A DNA stretch of 64,000 bases from Podospora comata (GCA_017354895.1 CP071497.1:1922001-1986000), one strand, 5' to 3'. Positions 1 to 12,255 are shown, counted from the stretch's first letter. Numbers and translations are program-made. The notes: generated by a model not told the origin, from the sequence alone.

Positions 1-1321
1 CTGCTCGCAAGGGCTATGGGGAAAGTGGAGGGGAGGGGAGCGCGGTGGGAGGCGCTCGGTACCCTATTCGCGAGTGTAATGAGGTTGGGTGTGGTGTGGT
101 GTTGACGGTGGTAGTAGTCTGTGTAGGATGATATTGCTGGCACAAAAGAAACCACGCTGGAGGAGAGGGTATCGAGATCGCGAAAATGAACAGGGAAAAC
201 ACAAGCGCCAAAAATTGAAAAGAAGTTCAAACAGGGGACATAAAACGGCGGTGGGCACGGCTGTGTTAATGAATGGTAGCTTTTCAGGCGAAGGCCATCA
301 GACACCAGAGGAATCTCAGGAGGTCGGCCCAAACGAGGTTAGCGGGTTTGTGGCGCGGTCTCACGTTTGCTCGCAGAACAGCCGCTCGCTCGCGTCGGGA
401 TCATGAACCCCTGCTCTGGAACTGTTAAAGGTTGCAGTGGATCCTACACCGAGTACCTACCTTTGCCATTTTCCTTTCTCGCAACGGCAATTGTATGAAT
501 ATGCATGGGATGATTGGTGGAATAGGCTGTATGTAATAACCAGCACCAGATGTCCCGGACGGCCATTCCCCAGGTCGAGGTCTGAATCGAGTGCGAATCA
601 CGGTCAACGACTGGGTCTCGATTCTCGAGGGGATCACCAGTGAAGTGGGTCGCTGATTTGAAGCGCTTGGCTGGTTACGAAGAGCCGTCTTGGCAAGAAG
701 CAGCTTAAATCCAACGCAGGCCGGGGCAGGCTCGGCAGCAAAAACCGTTTCAGAACGGCGATCGTCAGGCACGCTCAATCGTCAAACAGACATCGGCCCC
801 GTGCTCAGTATGAAAGCGACGACAATGTCACTGTCTTGTCATGGCTCTTTTTGCTGTCCAACCCCTCCAACGAAGCCGTCATCATTCCTTTGATACTTAT
901 CCCAACAGAGCACGCTTTCCGAACCCAACTATAAACACCTGCATGCTGCACGACTCAGCCCCAACTATGGCGTGGGCGGCTCAGTGCCGTTACCCCACCG
1001 CGGGGAAAGGAATGGGGAGTGTACAGCACAAGGCCCTCTTGAGGACCGCCGCTTGGGCTCGGGGCCTGGTGTGCGGAAAACAGTCAAGACATCGTGGCCA
1101 GGGCGGCCGAGTTTGGGCCTCTTCTATCGGCACCTTTTCGGGTTGCTGCAACATCACAAGCATCTTCTGGCGTACAGACTGAATCTCAATTTACGAAACA
1201 TGCCTCTGTCAGTAGCGGTAAACATCTAGCCGATTAAACCACCAAACTACCTCCCGCCGCTCTGTAAAGCACCCCAAACCATGCCCAGCCAAGAACCGGT
1301 GCCCCCTTTCTCAACGTCAAG
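1..1321. other. intergenic region, no gene supported
   Basis: Base composition is that of the neighbouring genes and there is no RIP signature. Several open frames of 60-117 codons occur on both strands, but none resembles a known protein, they overlap each other in different frames, and none shows a good splice-linked continuation. I see no tRNA or repeat. It may hold the upstream region of a gene lying left of the window and the 3' UTR of the MEMO1-like gene. Confidence 0.5.
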
Positions 1322-2392
1322 TCAGACTACCGCATAAGCAGAGGCATAGCTGACGCTGAAGTCGAAGCTCTTCTTCACCAAATTGCTTCTCTGGTACTGC
1401 ACAAATTTGAACTTTCCTTTTCCATCGACGGCTTCCAAGGCTGCCATGATTACACCAATTGGATGCCTGCCGCAGACTGTGTTGTGGCTATCCTGAACCA
1501 CCTTGTAGAATTCACTATGCTCACCAGACTCCACGGCATCCATGGCCAACTGGTCCAGCACTTTGATGACATCGTGGATCTCAGGCTCTCCAGAACTGAT
1601 GCCGAGTTTGCTCCAATCTGGCGGGGTGACGTTCAGGACTTCGTGCCGCACACCCTTGGACCGTGGCGCGTCCATGTCACGAATCGCACCGTCAGAAAAA
1701 TGAGGTCTGTAGCTGAATCGGGATCCCCAGTGACAGAAATCGGACGAGACGATCCAGGCTGTGGTGGGGTCCTTCAGGTACGAGGACAGCAACTTTCCAA
1801 AGGCCTTTTCTTCTTCGGCAGATCCATCGCCCACGAGTATCGGAACTATGGGCGGGTACTTTGTGCTGTCGTCTCCGAAGGTCTGCTGAAGTCTCTTCCA
1901 GAGGAACGGAACGTGCATTTCCAGAGAATGTTCATCGACGTCTCGGCGGGCGGGTATATCGGTGAACTTGCCCGTTTCCCTCAGCTCGTTTACCGTGTTC
2001 CTATCCACCACGAGGTCCCCAAAGGGTGTTGCATATTTGCTGAATGTGGTTAACGCGCATCCGCGAAGATAATATGTGTGGGACGGTCCGAGAATGAAGA
2101 CCCGTTTCGCCGCTCTGAGGTCGAGAGCCTTGTAGGCCCAGGCTGCGCAAGGCCCAGAATATGAATAGCCGGCATGGCTTCGAATCAAAGTCAGCATATT
2201 GAATCATCTCTCACAAGACACCGGGCTGTTTCTCGCTTACGGAGCTATGATCACTCGGGCGTCAGGCACAGGGAGACCATGGTCATCCAGCTGGTCAGGC
2301 ACACGGCTTAGGAACCCGTCGAGCTGCGATGACAACTTCTTCTCATCATCATCGTACCAGGATCCAGCATGGCTAGCATCCCGTGTGGCCAT
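1322..2392 (-). CDS. MEMO1-like protein (AmmeMemoRadiSam B family)
   Basis: Two exons, 2392-2241 and 2177-1322, with a 63-nt intron (donor GTAAGC, acceptor CGAAG) that rejoins the conserved APHAGYSY motif; the product is 335 aa. It is homologous along its whole length to human MEMO1, a fold related to non-heme iron dioxygenases. The conserved metal-site segments are all present: PHAGY (His52), GPSHTYYL, DFCHWGSRFSY and the Cys in NTVCGRHPIGV. MEMO proteins are linked to redox, iron and cytoskeletal signalling in animals and yeast (Mho1); the role in filamentous fungi is not settled. The start at MATRDASHAGSWY fits the family N-terminus (MREASHAGSWY in man), so an upstream in-frame extension is judged non-coding. 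It ends SVSYASAYAVV, like the family C-terminus. The assignment is very safe; the biochemical role is inferred from homologues. Confidence 0.95.
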
Positions 2393-2887
2393 GTTGTCTG
2401 GGGGCTGAGTTTCAAAGGAACTTTGAAAATAACACAAAGAATCTGAGCTGGTTATCTGAATCGAGTAGCATCGAGGAATGGGAGAAGCAGCTCCTTGCCA
2501 CATGGACGGTTGGGCTACCACCTAGCTCAGGTGGGGTTAGATAGGTAGGTAGCTACTTGAAGCTCTGCCCCGCACTGACGTCCGTGGTCAGTTGCACTTC
2601 ATGTCACCAGCGAATTCACAGAGCAAAGCGCATAATAAAGAAAAATCAGGTCTGAGCATGTCTTTTGAATAAAATAACTAGAATGTATCGTCCACCAGAA
2701 AACCCTGTCCCAGATCCAGTTAACTCTTGCCTGCCTCAAACCACAAACACCATCCGACCAAGAGGTATCAACAAACACCCACAATCTACTCAAACACAGT
2801 GTATACACAAATCCACTCCGTGACGCCATGCTTCCCAGCCACTTGAACAAATCTTGAACTAAAGCCCGCCATTTCTCACTCGGCCCA
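2393..2887. other. intergenic: MEMO1-like upstream region and 3' flank of the next gene
   Basis: This is a head-to-tail gap between two minus-strand genes, so it holds the promoter of the MEMO1-like gene and the 3' UTR of the Cys-rich gene. A short run of AGGTAGGTAGCT-like direct repeats lies near 2540-2555. I see nothing else. Confidence 0.4.
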
Positions 2888-3698
2888 TCAGTACACGCCA
2901 ACACCCTGGGTCCGCCCACTCCCGTTGGCTGCCCCCCAGTCCCGTCTCCCAGCGCAAGCCAAACATCGCCTGTGTTCCCCAAGATTGCTGACCGAGCAAC
3001 TGAAGCATACCGTCTTCCCACACGCTCCGCACGTGTTTTCTCCCATTTCGCCGCCTCCATCTATATCCATCATGCTGCCATCCTGATCACCACAGGCATC
3101 CGATTCCAGCAGCCCCGCGCCACAGTCGTCACATGTTGTTGAAGCCACCGCTGTGGATGAGTTGGGCATCGCAATTGGGGATGGCGAAGAGGTCAAAGAC
3201 GCCTGAGACGACGACGGGCTAGCCACAGTTCGTGTGGGGAGCTTCCAGAAGCTGTGGAGGGAGCGTTGGTGTTGGTCGGGGTGCACCTCTGAGGGAACTA
3301 AGGTTGGAATCGGTTCAGTGACTTGAACTTGGGGCGGCGACGGCGCTTGTTGCTGAGTATGTTGCTGCTGTTGTGCAGAGAATAGCAGATTTAGGGTACG
3401 TTCTGCGAGATGAAAAAAGAGAGGTAAGTCACTGTGCCCAAACTCATCATGGTAAAACGAATCGGGGGGGGCTCCTACGGTGAATGATTGCCTCAGGTGG
3501 CCTATTATCGCGGAAGCGCTTCCTGGTGCGGCCAGGCATGTGTGAAGAGTTGGGGAGACGGGGCGAAAAGAAGCCGCGCCTAGCCGTATCCATCGCACTG
3601 ATGGCATCGAAGTTGAAGCTGCTCGCTCGAGGTGGTAATGCAAGGGCTGAGCTAAAGGAGCTCAGGTGCGAGTCGGACCGTTTGCGCTTGATGACCAT
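2888..3698 (-). CDS. small conserved fungal Cys-rich (zinc-binding-like) protein
   Basis: Two exons, 3698-3479 and 3402-2888, with a 76-nt intron (GTAGGA...CTCGCAG) that restores EAIIHQRTLNLLFSAQQQQ; the product is 244 aa. The first in-frame ATG (MVIKRKRSDS) is used as the start; the upstream in-frame codons lack an ATG. The N-terminal half is basic and Ser/Pro-rich with the FFSPR and GRTRKRFRDNRP motifs, then a Gln run and LHSFWKLP. The C-terminal third holds nine Cys (164, 167, 177, 198, 201, 206, 209, 220, 223) in CxxC pairs: CDDCGAG, CGACGKTVCFSCSVSNLGE and CLACAG. This reads as a treble-clef or RING-like zinc module of unknown function. I recognise the architecture as widespread in Pezizomycotina hypothetical proteins, but no biochemical role is known to me. 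A nuclear site is possible from the basic N-terminus. Confidence 0.85.
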
Positions 3699-4317
3699 TT
3701 TCACAGATCAATGCATTGACAACTTGGGAGTAACAATGTTAGAAATATCCGTATTCTCATCAAAAGAAACCACACGGACGCTGTCGAGGTTGCTCGAGTG
3801 ACAAGGAAAGAAAGACGGAAACAGCCATCGAGTTCAACGGGGTCAAGACGCGACTGTGCCACGACCACACGCGTAAATCTTTAAGTGCATGGTCCGTGCT
3901 TTTCGCGTTCGGCTCCCTGATGCAGGTTGGTACATACAAGTAGTGTAGCGGCAAAGCTCTCGAAACCTTCCATCCTTGGTCTCTCATTTTACAGAGAACT
4001 TTTCGAGCTTCAGTCTATAAGATTGGTTGGACTTTTGTAGAAGACTAGAAGTTAAATCAGTATTCGTTGCTAAGTTCGTCCAGGCCTCTCCAGCTCTTTG
4101 TGGTCGATGAGCTCTTGGCGTCCCGTGATCTGGCGCTGCTGACGTGAGGCCCAATCGAACGCGTCTCTTCCTCATCCCCCCGCACTACGCGTCACTTTTC
4201 AACATCCTTTTCACAGCACACCGAACATTCTTCGACGATTGGTACAAATTTTAGTCGATGAACTGAGATGTCTTTGCTAGGTCTTAATATTCTACGCCAC
4301 CTGATTGACATTTCCAG
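3699..4317. promoter_or_regulatory. divergent promoter region (Cys-rich gene / Pol kappa)
   Basis: This 619-bp gap lies between two divergently transcribed genes and must hold both promoters. The sequence just before the Pol kappa ATG ends TTTCCAG directly at the start codon, which could be the acceptor of an intron in the 5' UTR, but no convincing donor was fixed. No clear TATA box was assigned. Confidence 0.4.
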
Positions 4318-6305
4318 ATGACCTCGGGCGAGCCAGCACAGCAAGCAAAGGAGCCACGCTCTCCAGAGCTTGGACCATTCAAGGACCAAATAGCACGACC
4401 TCAAGATCCAGATAGTGAAAATACCAATGCTGATCTTGCCTCGCTAAAGTATTCACTTCTTGGTCCGTCCTTGACAAAGGCCGGCCAGGACAAGGTTGAT
4501 CAGTCCAAGGTAAACCCATCGCTTCCAAGTCTCCTGATATTGCAGTGCCGAGTTCTGACTACCGGTCTCAGGTCGCCGAAGTTATTTATAATTCGTCCAA
4601 AGGTTCCAAGTTCTTCAACCGTGAGGAGGAAAGAGACAAAGCCCTGACGGTCAAGATTGATCAAATCCTCGCCAAAAAGCGACAGTTGGAGAAGCTAGAC
4701 CTCTCTCGGGAGCTCAGGGCTGCAGATGCGCTGCTTGCACAACTCGAGGCCTCACGTGATCTTACTCAACACATTGTTCATATCGATTGCGACGCCTTCT
4801 ACGCCGCTGTTGAACAACTGGACCGTCCCGAGCTCGCAGACCTCCCCTTTGCCGTGGGTGGGGGCGTTCTGACAACCTGTAACTATGTAGCTCGGAGATT
4901 TGGATGTCGAAGCGGCATGGCCGGCTTCGTGGCAAAAAAGCTCTGCCCCCAGCTCATTTTGCTTCCACTCAATTTCGACAAGTATAACGCAAAGGCTGCC
5001 GAGGTGCGAGAGATCCTAGCAGACTACGACCCCCGGTTCGAAAGTGCCAGTATTGACGAGGCCTATCTCAACATCACCCAGTACTGCATCGACCACGGCA
5101 TGGAAGCTGCCGATGTGGTGTCCCAAATGAGAAGGGAGATACATGAAAAGACACACATCACCGTGTCCGCAGGGATTGCAGCCAATGCACGTCTGGCGAA
5201 AATCTGCTCCAACATGAATAAGCCTAACGGACAATACGTTCTTCCTCGTGACCGGGTCGTCATCATGGAGTTCATGCGGGACCTCTCGTGCCGGCAAGTC
5301 AACGGTATCGGACGAGTTCTAGAGCGGGAGCTTGGTGCCGTTGGCATAAGCACCTGCGGCGACGTTTATACGCAACAACAGTTCATCGAGAAACTTTTCG
5401 GTGAGAAGACCTACAACTTCCTTTTGCGGTGCTATCTTGGCCTTGGACGCACGAGCATACAGCCTGCCGAAGAGTATGAGCGCAAGAGTGTTGGAACAGA
5501 GCGCACGTTCCGTGACATGGATAATCCGACCCAGTTACGTGAGCAGCTCAGACGAATAGCAGAAGACTTGGAAAAGGATATGCGGCGGGCTGAATGCAAA
5601 GGTCGGACTCTCTGCATCAAGGTCAAGCTACATACGTATGAGGTGCTCACACGTCAAATAGCTCCGCCAAAGGCGGTCTATCTCGCCGATGACTTGTACG
5701 ACTACGCACTGCCAATGCTGGTGAAGCTTGAACAAGAGGTCCCTAATATGAAGTTACGCCTCCTGGGCCTCCGATGTACCCATCTACTCAGCAGAAAAAA
5801 GCCAGATACACTGGCCTTTTTTGGGTTCAGACCGAGGAGGGCGGGCTCTGTAGAGACTGGGGAATCTACCAGCCGCATGAATCCAAAGAAAGCCGCTGGC
5901 ACTGGAGAAGAATGGGAGGAGTGGCCCTCTGAAGCACGCAACGATGTCCTCCTGGCTGAGCGCGCAGGGAGCAGCTCAGGGACCGACAGTCCATTCTGGA
6001 GACATGGCAAAGAAGTTCTCCCCAACCCGAAGAAGGAAAAACAGCCTGCTGAGGTGATGCAGGAGGAGCTTTGGGACTGCCCAATATGCAACCGACCACA
6101 AACACCTGACGAAAGACAGCTCAATGAGCACATTGATCTATGTCTCTCGAGGCAAACTATTCGAGACGCCATTCAGCAGGTGGCTGCTTCAACCCCTCCA
6201 TCCGGCAAGTCCAGTATTCCTGAAGCAAAGAAGAGCAAAGATAAGAAGAGAGGAAGGCAGTCAACAGCAGCCGATCCTCGACAGAAGAAGCTTCGGTTTA
6301 CATGA
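4318..6305 (+). CDS. POLK: DNA polymerase kappa (Y-family, DinB-type)
   Basis: Two exons, 4318-4509 and 4572-6305, with a 62-nt intron (GTAAAC...TCTCAG); the product is 641 aa. It is a Y-family translesion polymerase acting in the nucleus to extend or bypass damaged DNA. Catalytic segment I is HIDCDAFYAAVEQ (Asp136, Asp138, steric-gate Tyr141) and segment II is SIDEAYLNIT (Asp226, Glu227). The N-clasp-like charged helix lies before residue 130, as in Pol kappa and unlike bacterial DinB. The little finger includes RKSVGTERTF. Near the C-terminus there is one C2HC ubiquitin-binding zinc finger (UBZ4 type), Cys567-Cys570-His584-Cys588; human Pol kappa has two. The last residues QKKLRFT loosely resemble a PCNA-binding box. 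It is divergent from the Cys-rich gene and convergent with the potassium transporter gene. The alternative acceptor CAG at 4545 would break the frame. The family assignment is certain. Confidence 0.96.
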
Positions 6306-6592
6306 GAGCAAGCTATGGTGCGATGGGCAGTTAGCTTTCTACCAAGTGATGATTGGTGGAAAGGGAAGCACAATCTCAGGATAAGTAGATACCTGCCTTT
6401 ATAGGAGCACTGGAAGGCTCACACATCCATGTAACTGAAAAAAAAACATGTGACTATGTCTTGGTTCAAAATAACAGACAGAGCGCCGAAATGCTGACGA
6501 TTACGATGCATCGTATTTGCCCGAATGAGGAGATCTACATGTTAAAAGCAATGTACGGTTCCGGCCTCACTGTCTCGCCAGAGACGAGCTGA

Positions 6593-8848
6593 CTAGGCTT
6601 CACTGCTAGCTCGACGGTTGCCCCCCATGCTCATCCTAATCTGATGATCCTCCTCCTCTTCCTGCTCAAGCTCCTCACCGGGAAGTCGAACAGCCCTATC
6701 TAGGGCGACCGGTAACCCCCTATGCCTGCCACGAAGCATGACAACACAAAGTAAGAGTTTTGACACGGGATTCCAACCCCCACAGAAGCTGTATGAGTCG
6801 TGTGGTACTCCAACGCTGATGCCAACGCAGCCATACGCCGACACCACCTCGAATATGACGTTGAAAACACTGAAGTTGATGGGATCTGCCATGAAGTTGC
6901 TCGTATTGATGATAACGATGACCAAAATCGCCAGACTTAACCACCAGAGGTCGTGGGCCAATTGTCCGTGTATCTGCTGGCTGATGAAGCTGATGCGCGA
7001 CTCGGGCCTCCGGAGAGAAGAAGGTGGCCGAGCCCCAACACCATGCCATGTTACCGTCCAACTAAACGCTCGGTGAAGTGCTGACAGGCCGCCTTGAGGG
7101 GAAACCCTACTGGGTGACGGTCCGTGATGAGTGAGGGGAGATTGTTCTGGATCTGAATCAGGCGCATCGTCTTCACCATAGATACCAAGAGACCGCTCTT
7201 CATAGACGTTTGAATGTCGCATCGTGACCACCACCGGGTACGCTGATATATACATCATGATCACATACAAGACTTGCAGCCCGATGTATACTGATGGGAT
7301 GGGAACAACATAAAACCCACCCGAACGTACGGCTACACCCAGTGATCAACAGATCAGCAACCATGTGCTATAAAAGAGGACTCGGTTCAACTTACCAATA
7401 GCTTGAAACAACCCATCAAGCACGCGAGATCCAGGAGGTATGTTTTCGATAGGTGGGTTGCCAATGTTGAGAACCTCGAAAGCGACCCAGTCAATGCTGT
7501 TCAGCAAAACGAGCATAAACAATAGCCACCAAGTGGCGCGAGCGGGAAAGAGGTTGGTATAGATGCGGCGCGGGTACTGAAGAATAAATTTCAAGGTGTC
7601 CTTAAGGGGGTTGTACTCCTCCTCTCGTGTCACCAGAGATAACAACCTCAAGAGAGACCAAACAATGAGCCTCAAAAAGACAGGATAGGCCGTATTGCCG
7701 GCGAGAATCATCAGGCCCATGGTGACAAGAACAAAGTATGAGTTCTGAAAGGGAATCATATTGGCATCCAAGAGCGACATTCCTGAATTGTTGAATGCCG
7801 AGGCGCCGTTGAATATCCCCAGCCACCAGGGGTTTATGCCATTTCTCAGCGGCGGCTCGGCTTGGTTGTTGTTGATCCAGGCACCGAGCGCGATGCAGCC
7901 AAGAGACTGCCAGAGGACAAAGTAGAAAGGCACAAGCAAGGCAAGGACTTTGAGCGCTCGATACTCGCAACCGCCTAGCTGTTCCCGTTCTTCGTTGGTC
8001 AGGTCGTAGAACTGAGCGTTTCTATTGCTGGAACGATGAGTGAGGAAGCTTCGCATGCCAGAATGACACTTTGTGCCCTCTTCTGGCCTGCCATGAGCGA
8101 GTACGCTTCGGTATACTGGCTGGTTATCGAGGGGGACATGTTGGGCCGCTGTTGACGTGGCCTTGGTCCCATCGTGGACTTGCATGTTCAGAAGATGAGT
8201 GTCTACAAAAGCGATATGAGTGGGATTTGTGTTTTCGGAGGCTTCGCCATTGATACAAGCTCGACCAAAGTTGGTGGTGGCATCAGCCTCGGGCCGGTTC
8301 GTTTGGGGAAGCGATACGTGCTGGTTATCTATGGAACTCAGTCTGTAAGCTGCGGGTTGGTGCTGGGCTGTGTGCGATGATAGCGATCGCCGAGATGAAC
8401 GAAAATTCGGTAATCTGCCGAGACTGAGAGCGCTTCCTCCATGAGAAGTTCGTCGCCGGCGCTCTGATTGAATCACATCCCGGAAGCGTTGCTCGAAGGC
8501 GTGTTTCCTCGTCATGACCGTCCATATAGACACCCAGATGGAGCTGCCAAATATGATGAGGAGAAAAAGTAGCGACTGCTGCCACGTTGTCAGTTGACTT
8601 AGGTTGACTGTGTTCAAGCCAGCTTCCGTCATGGCGGATACAACCAGGAACAAGCTGTCAGTATAGCTTATGCTCCAAGCTGGACTGGACGACCCCCAAA
8701 AGACAAGTGACGAGACCAGACAAACGCTGATGAAGTAAGCATAATGGATGGTTATGAAGTTCAACGGCGGGAGCCAAGAACGACAACGAGAGATAAGTAC
8801 CACGGCCCGAGGGTGGTTTTGCGCAAGTTCACGCCGTCGACGCGACAT
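6593..8848 (-). CDS. trk1: Trk/TrkH-type potassium transporter
   Basis: Two exons, 8848-7396 and 7332-6593, with a 63-nt intron (GTAAGT...TGTAG) that restores LFQAIAVRSGGFYVVPI; the product is 730 aa. It is a plasma-membrane high-affinity K+ uptake protein of the fungal Trk family (four M1-P-M2 repeats). The first repeat is seen at PPLNFITIHYAYFI and SAMTEAGLNTVNLS, where the Gly of the selectivity filter lies. A long hydrophilic, Ser/Arg-rich cytoplasmic loop follows, then ALLVPFYFVLWQ, SAFNNSGMSLLD and, in exon 2, SAYGCVGISVGVPH, each with a filter Gly. The family signature MLRGRHRGLPVALDRAV sits near the C-terminus, before an acidic tail. It is shorter than Neurospora or yeast Trk1 (about 900-1,200 aa), mostly because of a shorter loop. 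The start at MSRRRREL is the first ATG in frame. It is convergent with POLK (288 bp between stops). Confidence 0.95.
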
Positions 8849-9597
8849 GGTATGGTGAACACTCTGATGAGAGCTAACAGCAGCAAAGCTGACGTAGTCG
8901 AGGGACAGGTCCGAACCGCATCAGGCTATGCGTCTAGATGTCGTGGGGCTTCGCGGGGACCTGCTTGTTTATATCTGGCAGTGGTCCATAGGTGAAGGGT
9001 CTTAGTTTTGTATACCGGGTATCGAAGAGGTATGAAGTTGGAACAGGCCTCACAGACGTTTGCTTACCCACCTCATTCCATGTGGAGGGAACGTTATGGA
9101 CTAACTTTGACGGGAAGGCGCAGCTGGGGTCAACGGTGCCGAGGCGGCTTGATCGATGAACTCAAAACGTTTAAATCAATTCATCTGATCTTACACGGCT
9201 GTCTTGTCAGCATTCTAACCTGCAGATTGCGGGCAGAGCTTTGCACCTATCCGACTGGTAAAGGAGGTACACGCCTTCGTGTCATTTTCGGCTGGCTTGG
9301 AAGAGCCTTCAAGCTGATTGCAATTATGGACCGTCAAGGTTACCACACCCAGGCCGAGTTATACTGGGAACAAAGCAATCCTGCCCTGTTTCACTCCACA
9401 TGAAACGACAGGCCACAAGCCAGCAGTTAGTTCACGACGCCATCAATGAAAACATCGACATTGTCACTGACAAACAAGCCAAGATGAAACAATTGTGGAG
9501 ACTCGATGAACATGGACCGGAACTTTGCATGGCTCTCTTTTTCTTTGTGTATCTCTCAGTGTGTATATATACAGACCCTTGTACAAGATACCGTTTT
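8849..9597. other. intergenic: transporter promoter and FKBP 3' flank
   Basis: This 749-bp gap lies between two minus-strand genes. It holds open frames only as short unconnected pieces with no recognisable product. It should contain the trk promoter; no motif was assigned. Confidence 0.4.
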
Positions 9598-10401
9598 CTA
9601 GAGCTCGTTGTGCTCCTGAGTGTCGTCGGTGTCGGCAATGATGGTCTCAACAACCTCAGCCGCCTGCTTGGCGACGCTGGCCACCTTTTCAACAACCTTC
9701 GCGCTTGCCGTGGACTCGGGAGCATCGGTGGCCGACTTGGTAACAATCGATTCGGGTTTTGGCACACCCTCAATGCCAACCAATTCCGTTTCGAAGACTG
9801 CAGAGATGAAATGGATTGTTAGTAATTGTACATCACAGCAAAAAAAACCACAGGAGACACCCCGGGTGGGCTGATGACGCACCAAGAGTAGATCCAGCGG
9901 GAATAGGTCCAACATTGCGGTCACCATAGCCGTAGCTTGGGCCAATGGTCAATGTCCGCTTCTCGCCGATGCACATATCGACGAGACCCTCGTCCCAACT
10001 AGGTGATTGATGTTAGCCTTCGCTCCTCGTTTGCAATTGAAGTTGGACCGTTGGGCGTAGATACCCCTTGATAACCATGCCAGCTCCAAGCTTGAATGAG
10101 AATGGCGATTGACGGTCGTAGCCTGGAAAGCACGCTGTTGTCAGCTTCGATCGACCATCGCTTCATCCCAAAGCCCCCATGCAGGTGCCAGAGACGGAGG
10201 GCAAGCACGAGACTAACTCGAATCGAACTTCTCGCCATTGGACTTGAGTGTGCCCTTGTAATGGACATTGATCTTGTCGCCCTTCTTGGTTACGCGATCG
10301 CACTCAACGGGGAGCGTGACATCGATCTTGAGGTCATCGGAGGCGAGAACGCCGACAGCTGCCGAGGCGAGCAGGGAAAGCGAGAGCAGAAGGCCTTGCA
10401 T
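9598..10401 (-). CDS. FPR2: ER-resident FKBP-type peptidyl-prolyl cis-trans isomerase
   Basis: Four exons: 10401-10218, 10122-10065, 9998-9883 and 9797-9598, with introns of 95, 66 and 85 nt, all GT-AG; the product is 185 aa. Residues 1-20 are a signal peptide ([20 protein letters not shown]). The FKBP domain spans about 30-135: [71 protein letters not shown]. These hold the FK506-pocket residues typical of FKBP2/FKBP22. A charged Ala/Val/Glu-rich tail ends in HNEL, an HDEL-type ER retrieval signal; Neurospora FKBP22 is known to end the same way. It catalyses prolyl isomerisation in secretory-protein folding and, in Neurospora, partners BiP. All exon joins keep the conserved domain intact, so the structure is well supported. 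Confidence 0.95.
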
Positions 10402-12255
10402 TGTGAGGTCTGGAGTGAGCTGCGGGTGATATTAGACAGGCAAATCTCACAGCGGGTTTGGGCGCGGAGGGCACGAACAAAATGGTTTCTTGGTGGTTGT
10501 GTTTACGAAATACCCAGAATGTGGTTTGGTTGAATGCTTCTGGCCAGCTGGTCAATAGACAGCTCCAACCCCAATGTGTTTCGTGGCAATGGCCCCTGTA
10601 AGCACCCACACTAGCATCGCTGACGGAATTACCCCACAGTACTTGATTTGTGCCAAGCCAAAACTCCATCTCAAACATTAAAGCATCCACCGTCACCAAA
10701 GCAGCACAAGAATAATGCTTAACTCACTTATGATGGCCTCCCATTTTTTGCTCCGAACTCCCCGTCATTTTCGGTGTCGGTCATGTCGCTCTGGTAGGCC
10801 GCGAACCACTGGTGTGCTTTGCCACATTGCCTGCGCTACAGATTCGACAGGCACACTGGCCCCGCAAACACAAGGGGTAATTATGGATGACAACGAGGCG
10901 GAATGCACCAAGAATAAAGCCCTTCTCACTTGTGAGTAACGACAAACTTCCTAGATTCCGGCCATGGTCTCTGAAATTACTTGAAGTCAAAAATGTCAGT
11001 CAATTAAATTTGGGGGCGTTCTTGGGTCGAAATTGTTGCAGCTGTTCAATGAAGGCCCAAGTATCGTGAAGCACTTGGTAACAACCAGGTCGAAGACCAA
11101 AGGAGAACCACAAAACTCACCGAAAATCGAGGGCCCATTTGCCTTTTGAGGCAGTGACCACCCTCAATATCTCAAGGCACTCGTCGGGGCGTTGTGTAGT
11201 CTTTTTCCTGGGCTTCATCATCATGAGTCACTCATCCAGCCACCAGAATATCTATGCTGGGTTCAAACTCGACAGTTTCATCAGGTTCAAGGCAACAGCA
11301 ACTACTGCGCCGTGCCAGCCCCCAGAAAATCCAGGCAACAAACGACTCGCAAAGTCAAAGGCCCCGAGCTCAGGGTCTTCCCTGAGGCATACGGAGACAA
11401 AGCATCAATACGCGTCGTCGACAACGTCAATGTAGTAGGTTGCAATGTGAGGCATTCGCAGCCGCTAAGCCAAGCTGTCTGCCCGTTGGCCCCCAGAGAG
11501 GGACGCGCAACTTCGCTGCTTCAGCTGACCGAGCCCTAAACTGAAGTCCTGGGGGCACCTCACCTGGTGAGACCTAGGACTCTCTGCCCACCAGGCTTTA
11601 CGCCCTGTCGGCATCGCAGACACGACTCGCAGCGGTCATTGATGCGATGCCAGTAACCCAAGATGTACCCGTTGCAAAGTACCCCTCCAAACCCGAGAAT
11701 TCCAAATGCAGCTGACCTGCAGGTCCGGTTGTCACGACACCCTGCTGTGGCCGCCATTAGAGGAGCTTTCACCCCCATCATCAAGGTCTCTTTGTTGACA
11801 TGGATGGCCGCCCCTTGGATCTTTTGACTCACGCATTCGAACAGACCGATCCACTTCCAATAGGTTCCTAACAATATAAGCGAAGGATACAAGGCACCGA
11901 GCTCTTCCCCAGTTTATGAGACTTGGCCTTGCGGTCTGCCTGGGGTTTAGCATGTCCTCACCGAAGCACTGAGCACCGCCCCTGGTATGATGCCTTGTCC
12001 CTAATCGCCTCCACGACTGGGGGCGCAAACCTATTCTAGCTTGGGCCGTCAGGATAATGGTTTGTGGTTCGCTTCCATCGTTTTCTCAAACTCGTTTTTT
12101 TTTGTATATATATCCTCAGTCCCAAACCATGTTGCCCAGTGCTATTCCTCACCCGACAAGCCCTCGAAAATCCATCACTCTGTAACCTACGGCCCAATTC
12201 CACAATATTCTTTACAAGAAGCCTCTTCCACCTACTTTTCAGAGTAACGTTTGCC
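10402..12255. other. long intergenic region, no gene supported
   Basis: These 1.85 kb lie between the divergently oriented FKBP and Ser-rich genes. Frames of up to 115 codons exist (for example + 11192-11539 and - 11560-11892), but none resembles a known protein or joins to another through a good splice site. Composition is like the flanking unique DNA and there is no RIP signature. The 3' part (12,060-12,250) is pyrimidine-rich with TATATATA near 12,105, as expected of a promoter and leader for the downstream gene. Confidence 0.45.

Noticed and set aside
89-1229. Several open frames of 60-117 codons on both strands left of the MEMO1-like gene
   Set aside because: No family resemblance, mutually overlapping frames, and no splice logic; likely chance frames.
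1463-2053. 196-codon frame antisense to the MEMO1-like gene
   Set aside because: Shadow of a well-conserved coding exon on the other strand.
5702-6172. 156-codon frame antisense to POLK, and other antisense frames in POLK
   Set aside because: The sense strand encodes conserved Pol kappa sequence; the antisense product matches nothing.
11560-12028. Overlapping minus-strand frames of about 100 codons
   Set aside because: Cys-containing but unlike any known protein, and no supporting start or intron context.
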